Origin: Kocuria sp. cx-455
Lineage (GTDB): Bacteria; Actinomycetota; Actinomycetes; Actinomycetales; Micrococcaceae
Direction: 5' to 3'
DNA: 64,000 bases
Assembly (NCBI RefSeq): GCF_014698015.1
Contig: NZ_JACXBS010000007.1
Coordinates: 1 to 64,000, forward strand
Part shown: piece by piece, positions 43,291 to 52,271 of the stretch
Position numbering within the stretch: position 1 is the stretch's first letter
Layout: the number at the start of each line of letters is the position of its first letter
Made by a program: the position numbers and the translations under genes
The notes under the pieces: model-generated
The model's input: only the letters and a program-made list of their open reading frames with translations
Told to the model about the DNA's origin: nothing
Databases searched by the model: none

Positions 43291-44340
43291 TTAGGTGTTC
43301 TGGAACTCGAGGCGCCCCTTGGCGCAGAACGGGTCCGCGCGTCGTCGCCACACGGTCACCTTACCCGCCATTTGAAGCGGACCGGCAGCTCCGTGCCCCA
43401 GAGCGAATCCTTCGAGCGCGCTCAACCGTTCGAACGTGGGGGTTTCCCCGCCCGCGGCAATGCATGCCTGGGCGAGCATGCGACGTCGCATGGCGGCGGG
43501 GGCCTCCTGGACCGCCTGGCAGTCCAGTTCCACGGCCGACGCCGCCGCCGGTTCCACTCTCGCGCGCCGGAAGAATTCCGCGGCCTGCTCGTCCAGGAAA
43601 TCCGCGTCCGCTTCGAGGACCGAGGCCGTCCGTGCCAGGGCGTCGGAGATGCCTGGGCCCAAGTGTTCCTCCAGGAACGGCAGCACGCGGCGGCGGATCC
43701 TGGAACGCATCAGCGCCGTGTCCGAGTTGCTGGGATCGTGCCAGGGGTCCAGACCTTCAGCACGGCAGATCGTCTCGGTCTCCTGCCGGGTCACGTTCAA
43801 GAAGGGGCGCAGGTACAGCACGCCCTCCCTCGTGTGCCGCGAGGACATACCGGACAAGGAGCGCGTACCCGATCCCCTCGCGAGGCCCAGCAGCACGGTT
43901 TCCGCCTGGTCGTTGCGGGTGTGGCCCAGAAGAACGGCCTCCGCGTGCAACTGCGCGGCGATGTCGTTGAGTGCGGCGTAGCGGGCCACACGCGCGGCCA
44001 TTTCGGGTCCGTAACCGGCCCGGTCCACGGTGACGCGACGGGAGATCACGGGCTCCAGACCCATGTCCTGCAGGACCCGCACGGTGGCCCCGGCGACCTC
44101 GTGGGAACCCGGTTGCATCTGGTGGTCGATCACTGCGGCACCCAGGCGCACCGTGCCTCGGCGCGCCCAGTGAGCGGCGGCCGCGGCCAGGGCCAGGGAA
44201 TCGGGGCCGCCACTGCACGCGACCAGCACCAGCGGTGGTGATCCGTCAGGTGTGGCCGGAAGCTCGGACAGGGAACGGTTCACGGCCCTGCGTGCGCGTG
44301 CCACCCAGGGGTGCAAGCGACCGGTTCGTCCTCGTTGCAA
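43291..44340 (-). CDS. tilS: tRNA(Ile)-lysidine synthetase TilS
   Basis: 349 residues. PP-loop ATPase motif SGGPDS (43-48) in LVACSGGPDSLALAAAA, then VIDHQMQPGS and GHTRNDQAETVLLGLARGSG. It converts the wobble C of the tRNA-Ile CAU anticodon to lysidine so that it reads AUA. The apparent start is TTG at 44340, four bases after the HTH gene stop; a downstream GTG (about codon 13) is a possible alternative. Shorter than E. coli TilS, as usual in Actinobacteria. Confidence 0.92.
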   Translation of the reverse strand: MQRGRTGRLHPWVARARRAVNRSLSELPATPDGSPPLVLVACSGGPDSLALAAAAAHWARRGTVRLGAAVIDHQMQPGSHEVAGATVRVLQDMGLEPVISRRVTVDRAGYGPEMAARVARYAALNDIAAQLHAEAVLLGHTRNDQAETVLLGLARGSGTRSLSGMSSRHTREGVLYLRPFLNVTRQETETICRAEGLDPWHDPSNSDTALMRSRIRRRVLPFLEEHLGPGISDALARTASVLEADADFLDEQAAEFFRRARVEPAAASAVELDCQAVQEAPAAMRRRMLAQACIAAGGETPTFERLSALEGFALGHGAAGPLQMAGKVTVWRRRADPFCAKGRLEFQNT

Positions 44341-44343
44341 GGA

Positions 44344-44805
44344 TCAGCCCTGAGCGTCGCGGGTGCGGCGCGCCATGTCCTCGGCCATGCCCAACACCTT
44401 GGACAGCACCGGAGTGTGCTCGCCCAGCATGATCAAGGCGCGTTCGAGCTCACCTGTGGGCACCACGGTGGCCAACGCCGTGACGGCATCACTCTCGGTG
44501 CTGATCCCCGTGCGGATCTGGGTGGTGGACAGCACCGGCTGGGCAGCCTCGACTCGGCGCAACACGGCCTCGATATCCTGGGCCCCCACGCTGTCCTCCA
44601 GCATGACCAGGCGTTCATATACGGCGGGGTTGCCGATCTTGATGCGGCGTCCGCTGCTGAGCTGGGAGAGCATGGGCGCGGAAAGCCCCAACACTTCCGC
44701 CAGCCGACGCTGGGTGATGTTGTAGGCCGCCACCACGTGACCGAAACGCTCCGACAGCGGTTGGCCGTACAGCTGAATCTGCTGCTGAATATTTTCCGAG
44801 CTCAC
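44344..44805 (-). CDS. XRE/Cro-like helix-turn-helix DNA-binding protein
   Basis: 153 residues from a GTG at 44805 (AGGA eight bases upstream); an in-frame GTG at 44823 is the other possible start. The HTH is AYNITQRRLAEVLGLSAPML (about residues 27-46) with SQLSSGRRIKIGNPAVYERL following. The C-terminal half is helical with no known domain. It stands between the zincin metalloprotease and tilS. I recall no such gene at this place in mycobacteria. Target and effector unknown. Confidence 0.75.
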   Translation of the reverse strand: MSSENIQQQIQLYGQPLSERFGHVVAAYNITQRRLAEVLGLSAPMLSQLSSGRRIKIGNPAVYERLVMLEDSVGAQDIEAVLRRVEAAQPVLSTTQIRTGISTESDAVTALATVVPTGELERALIMLGEHTPVLSKVLGMAEDMARRTRDAQG

Positions 44806-44856
44806 GGCTTCATCCTGACACACTCCGCCGGATCTATGCGCTGTGCGGCAAGCGCA

Positions 44857-45954
44857 TCACCCGAGCACCCGGTCCATCCAGCGCTGCGGATCGTGGATCT
44901 CCGTCTCGTCGGGCAATGTATCCGCCGAGGTCCACACCGTGTTGAACGCATCCATTCCGGCCCGCTCCACAATGTACTCCACGAATTTCTGCCCGTTGCC
45001 GTACTGACGCATTTTCGCGTCGATCCCCATGAGGGTGCGGATCGCCCGGTCCAGGGCGCCGTGATTCTCGGAGCGAGAGTCGAAACGGCGCCGAATGGTC
45101 TTGACGGTGGGAACGATCGAGGAGTCCACCGCGTCCATCACGGCGTTGGCGTGGCCTTCGAGGAGGGACATCACGGCGGTCAGGTGGGACACCGTGGCCT
45201 TTTCCTCCGCGGTCAGCAAATGACCGATGGGACCCAGACCCGGGTCCGTGCGCCCCGCGGATCCCTTGCCGATCACGGACGCGACGACGGCGCTCAGCCG
45301 GTCCCACGGGGAAACGTCGAAGGATCCCAGTGTGGAGATCTGCTCCAACATGTGTCCGCGCAACCAGGGTGCCGCAGCGAACTGCACGCGGTGGGTTTGT
45401 TCGTGCAGGCACACCCACAGGCGGAAATCGTCCGGTTCGACATTGATCTCACGCTCCGTCCACAACACGTTGGGAGCCACGAACATCAGTCGTCCGCCCG
45501 GGTGGGATTCGGCCGCCTTCGGTGAGACCAGACCCGCGTACGGGTCGTACTGGCCCAGCACCTTGGACGAGAGGAAACCGACCATTGCACCCATTTCGGC
45601 TGCCGCGGCCGTGGGCGCGACCCCGCGCAGGGCAGCGTCGAACTTTTCAGGGTTCTTCGCCCGGATCCGGTCGAAGATCGGCTGCATGAGCACCGAGAAC
45701 GTCTGAGTGTTGGCCTTGGCCCACCCGGCACGGTCGACCACCAGGATCTTGGAATCGCGCAGATTCTCGGCGGCGTCCAGTCGCGTGATGGTGTGCACGT
45801 GATGGACCGATTCATGGGCGAAGTAGCGCAGGGACTCCACGGCCTTGCTCATCTCCCGCGGTTTGGGAGTGGGCCCGGGCGGGGTCAATTTGGCAGCGAT
45901 CTGGGCCGCCGAGTCCCAGTCCACGAGTGAAGGTCGTGCCACGTCTTGAGTCAT
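44857..45954 (-). CDS. Zincin-like metalloprotease (DUF2342 family)
   Basis: 365 residues. The zinc motif is His184-Glu185-x-x-His188 in CLHEQTHRVQFAAAPWLRGH, and a downstream EGHANAVMD supplies the probable third ligand region. Other family runs are SKVLGQYDPYAGLVSP and FVAPNVLWTEREINVEPDDF. No signal peptide. The mycobacterial homologue (Rv3626c) lies between tilS and dacB too. It has been called 'F420 biosynthesis associated' by annotation transfer, for which I see no support. Substrate unknown. ATG 45954 chosen over the GTG at 45963. Confidence 0.85.
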   Translation of the reverse strand: MTQDVARPSLVDWDSAAQIAAKLTPPGPTPKPREMSKAVESLRYFAHESVHHVHTITRLDAAENLRDSKILVVDRAGWAKANTQTFSVLMQPIFDRIRAKNPEKFDAALRGVAPTAAAAEMGAMVGFLSSKVLGQYDPYAGLVSPKAAESHPGGRLMFVAPNVLWTEREINVEPDDFRLWVCLHEQTHRVQFAAAPWLRGHMLEQISTLGSFDVSPWDRLSAVVASVIGKGSAGRTDPGLGPIGHLLTAEEKATVSHLTAVMSLLEGHANAVMDAVDSSIVPTVKTIRRRFDSRSENHGALDRAIRTLMGIDAKMRQYGNGQKFVEYIVERAGMDAFNTVWTSADTLPDETEIHDPQRWMDRVLG

Positions 45955-46000
45955 GCCCACCACTCAACCACAGAGAACCGATTGCCACACCGTCCCGGGT

Positions 46001-47446
46001 TCAGCCTTGGGCGAGCGTAGCCACCGTGCGGTCCACGGTGTCCCTGGCGGGGCCTGTCTGCCCCTGGACATCATTGAAGATCACCGAGTACACCAGCACC
46101 TCGCCCCCCGCCTGCTGCACGTACCCGCTCAACGACACCACGGAATTGAGGGTGCCGGTCTTCGCCCGGGTGAGCCCCCTGGCCGCCCGCTCATCCGGGT
46201 CGTCGAACCGGTCCGTGAGCGTTCCGGTGGCACCACCCAGGGGCAGCCCCTGCCCGTAGGGCCCCGCATCGGGATCGATCAGTAGCGCCCGGGTGGCCTG
46301 GGCCAGCAGACCCGTGGTGACGCGGTTGGACACTGCCATTCCGCTGGCATCAATGATGTCCGCGCCGGCCATGTCGATCGAATGCGCCTCCAGCGTGGCG
46401 CGGATGGCCCGTTGCACACCCGTTACGCTGCCCGGTTCCCCGGCTGCACGCGCCGCCACGCGCGCGAGTGTTTCCGCCAGGGAGTTGTCCGATTGTTCGA
46501 GCATGTACGCGGCCTGTTCGTGGAGGGGCGCGGACTCCACGCGCGCGAGTTCCACGGCTTCTTCCGGCCTCGCGTGCTCACCGGCGCTCACGGTGGCCCG
46601 CGTTCCCAGCTGGTCCTGGAGTCGGTCCCGGAATTCTCCCGCGGCAGCCTCCCCCGCGTTATCGGGCCGTTCACCACGGGGCCCCGGGTCCTTCCCGTCA
46701 GGGGTGGGAACCCTGTGCGAATACATGGCCAGGGGCGAGACGGCCGTGATCTCACCGGCGGCCACGTCCTCCGTGGCCCACCCCGGATTCAGTGCCGGCC
46801 CCGAGAACAGCGATGTGTCCAGACTCACCGTGACCTCGCCCTGAACGTCGCGCTCCGTGAGCGCACTCGCGGTCCGCTCGGCCAGGTCTTCGAGCCCGGC
46901 CCGGCCGTTGACAGCATCCGGGTCACCCTTACCCGGCGCCAAGAGGGTGTCCCCTCCCGCGACGAGCGTGATGCGGTGCGGATCGTCACCGGTCTCCACG
47001 GTGGTGGCGAGCCGCGAGTACGGGTCCAGGTGTTCCGCCACGGTCAGTGCGGTCAGCGTTTTCTGGTTGGATGCGGGGATGCGGGCCTCACCCGCTGCCC
47101 GCTCGGCACGCACCCGGCCTGATTGGGTGTCCAGCACGGTGACGCTCGCGCTGCCCGGCGCGCCGGCCAGTTCTGCGCTCACGATGTCTTGAATGACCTC
47201 GTCGTCCGCGCCCGGGTTCTCCGACGGCGACGCCGCGGCGTCCAGCACCCCGGGCAACTTCCCCTGTTCGGTGGGGACGGAGACCACGGTCATGGGTCGG
47301 CCGGGCTCCCCCGCCACGGTTTCCGCGAGGACGGCGGGAATGGCCCACACCGAGCCGAAAATCAGCGCGACGATCAGCAACCCGGCGACCACCGGGCCGA
47401 GGAGGCTCCTCCTGCGTCGCGGCGGCCGAGAACTCTGCTGAGGCAT
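46001..47446 (-). CDS. dacB: D-alanyl-D-alanine carboxypeptidase/endopeptidase (PBP4, S13 family)
   Basis: 481 residues from ATG 47446. A signal anchor (SLLGPVVAGLLIVALIFGSV, 14-33) places it outside. Serine penicillin-binding motifs: SxxK as PASNQKT (Ser126, Lys129), SDN in EQSDNSLAETLAR, and KTG in RAKTGTLNSVVSLSG. It trims peptidoglycan peptides. It is first in the leftward row that continues with the zincin protease. An ATG six codons upstream (47464) is possible but has no ribosome site. Divergent from ppa. Confidence 0.92.
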   Translation of the reverse strand: MPQQSSRPPRRRRSLLGPVVAGLLIVALIFGSVWAIPAVLAETVAGEPGRPMTVVSVPTEQGKLPGVLDAAASPSENPGADDEVIQDIVSAELAGAPGSASVTVLDTQSGRVRAERAAGEARIPASNQKTLTALTVAEHLDPYSRLATTVETGDDPHRITLVAGGDTLLAPGKGDPDAVNGRAGLEDLAERTASALTERDVQGEVTVSLDTSLFSGPALNPGWATEDVAAGEITAVSPLAMYSHRVPTPDGKDPGPRGERPDNAGEAAAGEFRDRLQDQLGTRATVSAGEHARPEEAVELARVESAPLHEQAAYMLEQSDNSLAETLARVAARAAGEPGSVTGVQRAIRATLEAHSIDMAGADIIDASGMAVSNRVTTGLLAQATRALLIDPDAGPYGQGLPLGGATGTLTDRFDDPDERAARGLTRAKTGTLNSVVSLSGYVQQAGGEVLVYSVIFNDVQGQTGPARDTVDRTVATLAQG

Positions 47447-47617
47447 GCGCCTATTCTTTCGCATGCGCGCACCGACACGAAACGATGAGGGAGATCCGAG
47501 CGGCGTCGTTGATTGCCCCGTGCGCGCCCCGTGCCGCTATCGTGGGTGACAACGTGAAGTCGGGGCGCCCTCCGCGTGCCCCGTTACAACCGAAACTCGA
47601 ATACGAGGAGTGCTGCC

Positions 47618-48133
47618 ATGGAGCTGGACGTCACCATTGAGATCCCCCGCGGATCCCGCGTCAAGTACGAGATCGACCACGAGACCGGTCGTATCCGCCT
47701 GGATCGTGTGCTGTTCACGTCCATGCAGTACCCCACGCACTACGGATACTTCGAGGACACCCTCGGTGAGGACGGCGATCCGCTGGACGCGATGGTCATC
47801 TTGGATGTCGACATCATGCCCGGCGTGATCGTGGAAGCCCGACCCATTGCCGTGTTCAACATGACCGACGAAGCCGGCGGTGACGCCAAGGTGCTGTGCG
47901 TATCTACGGACAAGCGCTACGACGAGATCCAGGGCCTGGAGGACGTCAACGAGTTCAGGCAGAAGGAGATCCAGCACTTCTTCGAACGTTACAAGGATTT
48001 GGAACCCAACAAATGGGTCAAGGGTGAAGGCTGGGAGGGCAAGGAAACCGCCGAGCGCTTGATCGTGGAAGCTCAGGAACGTTTCCAGCAGTCCCAGTAC
48101 GATTCCGCCGCAGAGGCCGAGCAGGACGACTGA
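47618..48133 (+). CDS. ppa: Inorganic pyrophosphatase, family I
   Basis: 171 residues from the ATG with AGGAG eight bases before it. Metal-binding signature DGDPLDAMVILDVDI, substrate residues in EIPRGSRVKYEIDHETG and YPTHYGYFEDTL, and KDLEPNKWVKG near the end. It hydrolyses pyrophosphate to phosphate in the cytosol. Single gene ended by the hairpin at 48154-48187; it diverges from dacB as in mycobacteria. Confidence 0.96.
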   Translation: MELDVTIEIPRGSRVKYEIDHETGRIRLDRVLFTSMQYPTHYGYFEDTLGEDGDPLDAMVILDVDIMPGVIVEARPIAVFNMTDEAGGDAKVLCVSTDKRYDEIQGLEDVNEFRQKEIQHFFERYKDLEPNKWVKGEGWEGKETAERLIVEAQERFQQSQYDSAAEAEQDD

Positions 48134-48153
48134 GTTTCCACACCGACCCTTCC

Positions 48154-48187
48154 GGAACCCCGCACCCATTCGCTGGTGCGGGGTTCC
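48154..48187 (+). terminator. ppa terminator
   Basis: Perfect 13-bp stem ggaaccccgcacc / ggtgcggggttcc with an 8-nt loop, followed by a short T-rich stretch, 20 bp after the ppa stop. Confidence 0.8.
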
Positions 48188-48338
48188 GTTTCATCCGCCC
48201 GCACCGTGTGCCGGGTGAGCCAGCGGCCTGTGCGTGTCGGTGTGGTGTGGTGGGATGTCTTGTGAACGCCCCGCAGACAGCGCGCGACGGCGCTCCGCCC
48301 ATCCGTTGCTTCCCACCCGCCCGTTCGAGGTGATCTCC

Positions 48339-49154
48339 GTGCTTGGCTCACACCCTGCGCCCTACGAGCGCGTATATGTGTTCCACGGCAGCGCGTGCAC
48401 GCAATTACTGGGCGCGGACCGATTGGTCACGGCCGTGCAGAAGCTTCTGGCCGCCGCCGGGGTGGACCCGCATGTCTCCCCGGCCGTCCACACGGACATT
48501 GTCCCGCGACCGTACACGAACGAGGCGTTGCAGGATCCCCTCCTGGACGCGCCCGCGGGTTGGCTGCGCTCCCACACCAGCGTCATGGAACTTTCCGTCC
48601 AACTGCCCATGCAGAGTTTCTGGGATCGCATCAGCGCCGGAAGCTGGGCCACGTGGTCCGAGAAATGGCCCGCCCCCGTGGACGGTCCGTTGTTCCCACC
48701 GAGCAGCCCGGACTGGTTGACCCGCGCACCGCGCTGGGAATTGGACCCGCTGGCGCCGGCCCTGGGTCCTGCCGCGCCGGGGGGCTGGGTCTGGTCGCCC
48801 CGTGCCGGGGGCGATTCGGAGGGTGGCTTCGACCACCCGGAAGAATTGCCCCTTCGGGGAGAGCCCTCGGCGGGGCAGGCTGGAACAACCGGGGGCGCTC
48901 AACCAGTGTCCTGGGTGGGTTTGTTCCAGCTCACCGATGTCGAGTCCTTCTGGGTGCTGAGCACCCCCGACCGATTGGATCACGTGGTTGAGCTGTGCGA
49001 ACAGCTCAGCAGCACCCACTCGGCCTTCACCTGGCTGACCGGATATTTCGATACCCAGGACGTCCTGGGGTCGCTGCGATTGCCCATGGAATGCGCTCCT
49101 GAGCTGGAATTCGCGCTGACCGAGCGCGGTTACGCCGTGGATGTCTGGTGGTGA
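48339..49154 (+). CDS. Hypothetical protein, unassigned
   Basis: 271 residues from a GTG at 48339 (GAGG eight bases upstream); in-frame starts at 48234 (GTG) and 48255 (ATG) would add a basic N-terminal stretch of doubtful value. Aromatic-rich protein with SFWDRISAGSWATWSEKWPA, a low-complexity Gly/Ser middle (about residues 150-190) and SFWVLSTPDRLDHVVELCEQ with GYAVDVWW at the end. No signal peptide, no membrane helix, no recognised domain. It is convergent with the SatD-like gene by four bases. I cannot name a function. Confidence 0.6.
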   Translation: MLGSHPAPYERVYVFHGSACTQLLGADRLVTAVQKLLAAAGVDPHVSPAVHTDIVPRPYTNEALQDPLLDAPAGWLRSHTSVMELSVQLPMQSFWDRISAGSWATWSEKWPAPVDGPLFPPSSPDWLTRAPRWELDPLAPALGPAAPGGWVWSPRAGGDSEGGFDHPEELPLRGEPSAGQAGTTGGAQPVSWVGLFQLTDVESFWVLSTPDRLDHVVELCEQLSSTHSAFTWLTGYFDTQDVLGSLRLPMECAPELEFALTERGYAVDVWW

Positions 49155-49158
49155 GCGC

Positions 49159-49770
49159 CTAGAAGTGTTCCGCGCAGCGCTGGAGGAGGGTCGCTGCGGC
49201 GGGTCGGGCATCCCATTCCTCATGCCACAGTGAGCGCATGACCGCTTTGGACACCGCCTGCGGAGTGATTCCCAGCTGAGCCGCGACGTCCTTCTGCTGT
49301 CCCCTCGCCCCCGGAATCAGTAGGTCGACCACGCGCCATTCGGCCTCACTGCGGACACTCACGATGCGCCCCACGAGCTTGAGCACCGCCTGCGCCTCGG
49401 CCGCGGACTGCTGGTCCGCGGCGCACACGCGCACCGCCACGCGTTCGATGCTGCGCCCGGTGGCTGCGGCCTCGTGGCCGTAGTGCATTCCTGCTCCGTC
49501 CGCGGCGACCGCCAATCGGCCCTGCGGGTCGGTCACGCGTGTCAGGAACACCTCACCCACGCCGATGGCCACCGCATAACGATCATCGCGCAGGGCAATC
49601 ATGGTGGCGCTCACGGCTGCCTCGGGGTCCTCGGTCAGCCCTCGGACCTCGCCCGGCCCGGTGGGTTGGAACGGCGCGCTCGTGGTCAGATCTCCCAACT
49701 CGCGCGTGAGCTGACGATCCAGCTCGGAGCTGGGCCGGGACCTGTCCGCCACGCGCTGAGTCAATGTCAT
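49159..49770 (-). CDS. SatD-like protein with C-terminal HTH
   Basis: 203 residues. The N-terminal part (TLTQRVADRSRPSSELDRQL, then PGEVRGLTEDPEAAV and YAVAIGVGEV) has the order of conserved positions of SatD-family proteins, which are linked to stress in Streptococcus. The C-terminal segment KDVAAQLGITPQAVSKAVMR (about 165-184) is a helix-turn-helix of the MarR or sigma-like kind. It ends the leftward run serS-HAD-this gene. Assignment to SatD is by pattern memory and moderate. ATG 49770 preferred over the GTG at 49779. Confidence 0.65.
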   Translation of the reverse strand: MTLTQRVADRSRPSSELDRQLTRELGDLTTSAPFQPTGPGEVRGLTEDPEAAVSATMIALRDDRYAVAIGVGEVFLTRVTDPQGRLAVAADGAGMHYGHEAAATGRSIERVAVRVCAADQQSAAEAQAVLKLVGRIVSVRSEAEWRVVDLLIPGARGQQKDVAAQLGITPQAVSKAVMRSLWHEEWDARPAAATLLQRCAEHF

Positions 49771-49847
49771 CACAAACACGTTCTCAGTATCGCAGTTCGC
49801 GCGCGCGTTTTATGCGGCGGCACCGCGGCCGGGAGCGGTGTCCGACT

Positions 49848-50768
49848 CTAGAGCAGGGTCCGCAGGATGCGGGCGGCCCCGTCCTCATACACGGTGGTGG
49901 TGACCTCGTGGCACACCTTGGCCACCTCGTCCGGGGCCTGGCCCATGGCCACGCCTCGGGCCGCCCAATCGAGCATTTCAATGTCGTTGCGGCCGTCGCC
50001 CATGGCAATCGTATGAGCGGGGTCCACGTTCAGCTGACGCCGGATCTGCTCCAGAGCGCTGGCCTTGGACACCCCGTTGGCCGCCACGTCCAACCACGAG
50101 GACCATCCCACGGAGTAGGTCACTCCGTGCAGACCGGCCTCATCGATCACCTTGGCGAACTCCTCGGGGGTGTCATTGGCGCTGTAAACGACCAGGCGCA
50201 CCGCGGGGGTTTCGGCCAGCGTCTTCAGATCCACGCCAATGGCTTCAATGCCGAAGGACGAGTCCTGGAACCGTTCGGTCGAGTAGAACCGTCCGTCCGT
50301 ACCCTCGAGTGCGAACTTGGCGCCGGGCAGTTTGTTCGCCAGGGCCCCCAGCGCGGACGAGGGGTCGAAGCTCACGCGATCCACCACTTCGTAGTGGTTC
50401 TCGAGCTGCGGATCCAGCCGCAGCGTGATGCCACCGTTGGAGCACACGGCGAACCCGGATTCCATGTGCACCTGGCGGATCACGGGAAGTGTCGCCCCCA
50501 TGGAACGGCCGGTCGAGATCACCACGTGGTGACCCGCCGCGACCACCGCGCGGGCGGTGTCCTTCACGGCGCGTGACATTTTGCCGTCGTGGTCCACCAG
50601 GGTGCCGTCGACATCCAGGGCGACGAGGTATTTGACCCCCTTCTCCTTGGTCCACGAGCCCACGCGTACGGGTTGAACCTTGGTGGGGGGAAGCGTATCC
50701 GCCGCTGATTTCAGTTGTTCTTGCTGCCGGTCATCGATGCCGGCCTGTGTTTGAGTCATAACAGTCAT
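49848..50768 (-). CDS. HAD-superfamily (Cof-like) hydrolase
   Basis: 306 residues. HAD motif I DVDGTLVDHDG (nucleophile Asp52, Asp54), motif II TGRS in VISTGRSMG, a Cof-type C2 cap, motif III Lys, and motif IV GDGRNDIEMLDWA. It dephosphorylates small phosphorylated metabolites; substrate unknown. A 45-residue N-terminal extension precedes the catalytic domain. It is downstream of serS on the same strand (72 bp apart), an arrangement common in Micrococcaceae (from memory). Confidence 0.88.
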   Translation of the reverse strand: MTVMTQTQAGIDDRQQEQLKSAADTLPPTKVQPVRVGSWTKEKGVKYLVALDVDGTLVDHDGKMSRAVKDTARAVVAAGHHVVISTGRSMGATLPVIRQVHMESGFAVCSNGGITLRLDPQLENHYEVVDRVSFDPSSALGALANKLPGAKFALEGTDGRFYSTERFQDSSFGIEAIGVDLKTLAETPAVRLVVYSANDTPEEFAKVIDEAGLHGVTYSVGWSSWLDVAANGVSKASALEQIRRQLNVDPAHTIAMGDGRNDIEMLDWAARGVAMGQAPDEVAKVCHEVTTTVYEDGAARILRTLL

Positions 50769-50840
50769 GGTGTCACACCACCAGCATCCGATGACACGAC
50801 GCAGACCACACGGTTAAGGGCGCATGAACTCCCCGGCGCC

Positions 50841-52145
50841 CTAGTTCACCGGGCGCATCACGTCCTGACCGCGCATGTAGGGCCGCAGAATGTCAGGGAT
50901 CACCACGGATCCGTCCCGCTGTTGGTGCGTCTCGAGGATCGCGACGATCCAGCGCGTGGTCGCCAACGTGCCGTTCAGGGTGGCCACGGCGCGTGTACCG
51001 GCCTTCCTGGGTTTACCGTCAGCACCCGTGGTTTCCGGCAGCCGCTCACGAATGTTCAGGCGGCGGGCCTGGTAGGTGGTGCAGTTGGACGTGGAGGTCA
51101 GCTCACGGTAGCGGCCCTGAGTGGGAACCCAGGCCTCGCAGTCGAACTTACGGGCCGCGGAGGTGCCCAGGTCACCGGCGGCGGTGTCGATCACACGGTA
51201 GCTGAGCCCGCATGCCCGCAGCATGTGCTCTTCCCAGGCCAACAGCCGCTCATGCTCTGCGGCGGCCTGATCCTGGGTGCAGTAGACGAACATTTCCAGT
51301 TTGTTGAACTGGTGCACGCGGATGATGCCTCGGGTGTCCTTTCCGCCTGAACCGGCTTCGCGGCGGTAGCACGAGGACCACCCGGCATAGCGCAGCGGAC
51401 CGTCCGAGAGATCCAGGATCTCGTCCATGTGATAGCCGGCCAGGGCCACCTCGGAGGTGCCGACCAGGTACAGGTCGTCCTTTTCCACACGGTAGATCTC
51501 GTCATCGTGTTCCACGTCGAAGCCGGTGCCGCTCATGACCTCCGGACGCACCAGGTTGGGCGTGGTCATGGGAATGAAACCGTTGTCCAGCGCCAGGTCC
51601 TGGGCCGCGAGCAGCAGCGCGTTCTCCAGGCGAGCGATATCCCGCTTGAGGAAGTAGAACCGGGACCCGGAGACCTTGGCCCCGCGCTCCATGTCGATCC
51701 CGTCGAGCAGTTCGGCGATTTCCACATGGTCCCTGGGCTCGAAACCCTCGGCTCCGAAATCTCGCGGCGTGCCCTCGGTGCGCAGCACCGTGAAGTCTTC
51801 CTCGCCCCCGGAAGGTACACCCTCTTCCACCAGATTGGGCAGCTGAGCGAGCAGTGCCTGCTGAGTCTGCTGAGCGGCGTCGGCGGTGGCCTGGGTGGCC
51901 TTCACCTCCGCCGCGAGCTGCTTGACCTGGGTGAGCAATTGCTGCTTTTCCTCGCCCTGCGCCTTGGCGACCTTCTTGCCGAACGCATTCTGCTCCGCGC
52001 GGAGGTTTTCGAACTCCGTGATGGCCGTGCGGCGCTGGGCGTCCGCGTCAAGAATTCGATCCACCAGGCTCTCGTCCGCCTCACGGGCTTTCTGGGAAGC
52101 ACGGAACAGGTCGGGGTGGGCGCGTAGCTCATTGATATCGATCAC
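50841..52145 (-). CDS. serS: Seryl-tRNA synthetase
   Basis: 434 residues from GTG 52145. N-terminal coiled-coil tRNA-binding arm (residues ~35-105, rich in Gln, Ala, Lys), then class II core with [19 protein letters not shown], motif 2 [20 protein letters not shown] and motif 3 [19 protein letters not shown]. It charges tRNA-Ser; the tRNA-Ser(GCU) gene at 1173-1261 is one of its substrates. A TACCCT -10 box six bases upstream indicates a leaderless mRNA. Confidence 0.96.
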   Translation of the reverse strand: MIDINELRAHPDLFRASQKAREADESLVDRILDADAQRRTAITEFENLRAEQNAFGKKVAKAQGEEKQQLLTQVKQLAAEVKATQATADAAQQTQQALLAQLPNLVEEGVPSGGEEDFTVLRTEGTPRDFGAEGFEPRDHVEIAELLDGIDMERGAKVSGSRFYFLKRDIARLENALLLAAQDLALDNGFIPMTTPNLVRPEVMSGTGFDVEHDDEIYRVEKDDLYLVGTSEVALAGYHMDEILDLSDGPLRYAGWSSCYRREAGSGGKDTRGIIRVHQFNKLEMFVYCTQDQAAAEHERLLAWEEHMLRACGLSYRVIDTAAGDLGTSAARKFDCEAWVPTQGRYRELTSTSNCTTYQARRLNIRERLPETTGADGKPRKAGTRAVATLNGTLATTRWIVAILETHQQRDGSVVIPDILRPYMRGQDVMRPVN

Positions 52146-52151
52146 CGTTCC

Positions 52152-52157
52152 AGGGTA
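52152..52157 (-). promoter_or_regulatory. -10 box (TACCCT) of serS
   Basis: TANNNT hexamer six bases before the serS GTG; no ribosome site in between. Confidence 0.5.
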
Positions 52158-52271
52158 GCGAACGGGGCAGACCAACGCGGAACCCGCCGCCGCACGTGGC
52201 TCACGCCAAGCCGGCGACCGTAGACTGCCCCAGTAAACAGGTGAGTGTTGTTCCTACCGAGAAAGACTTCC

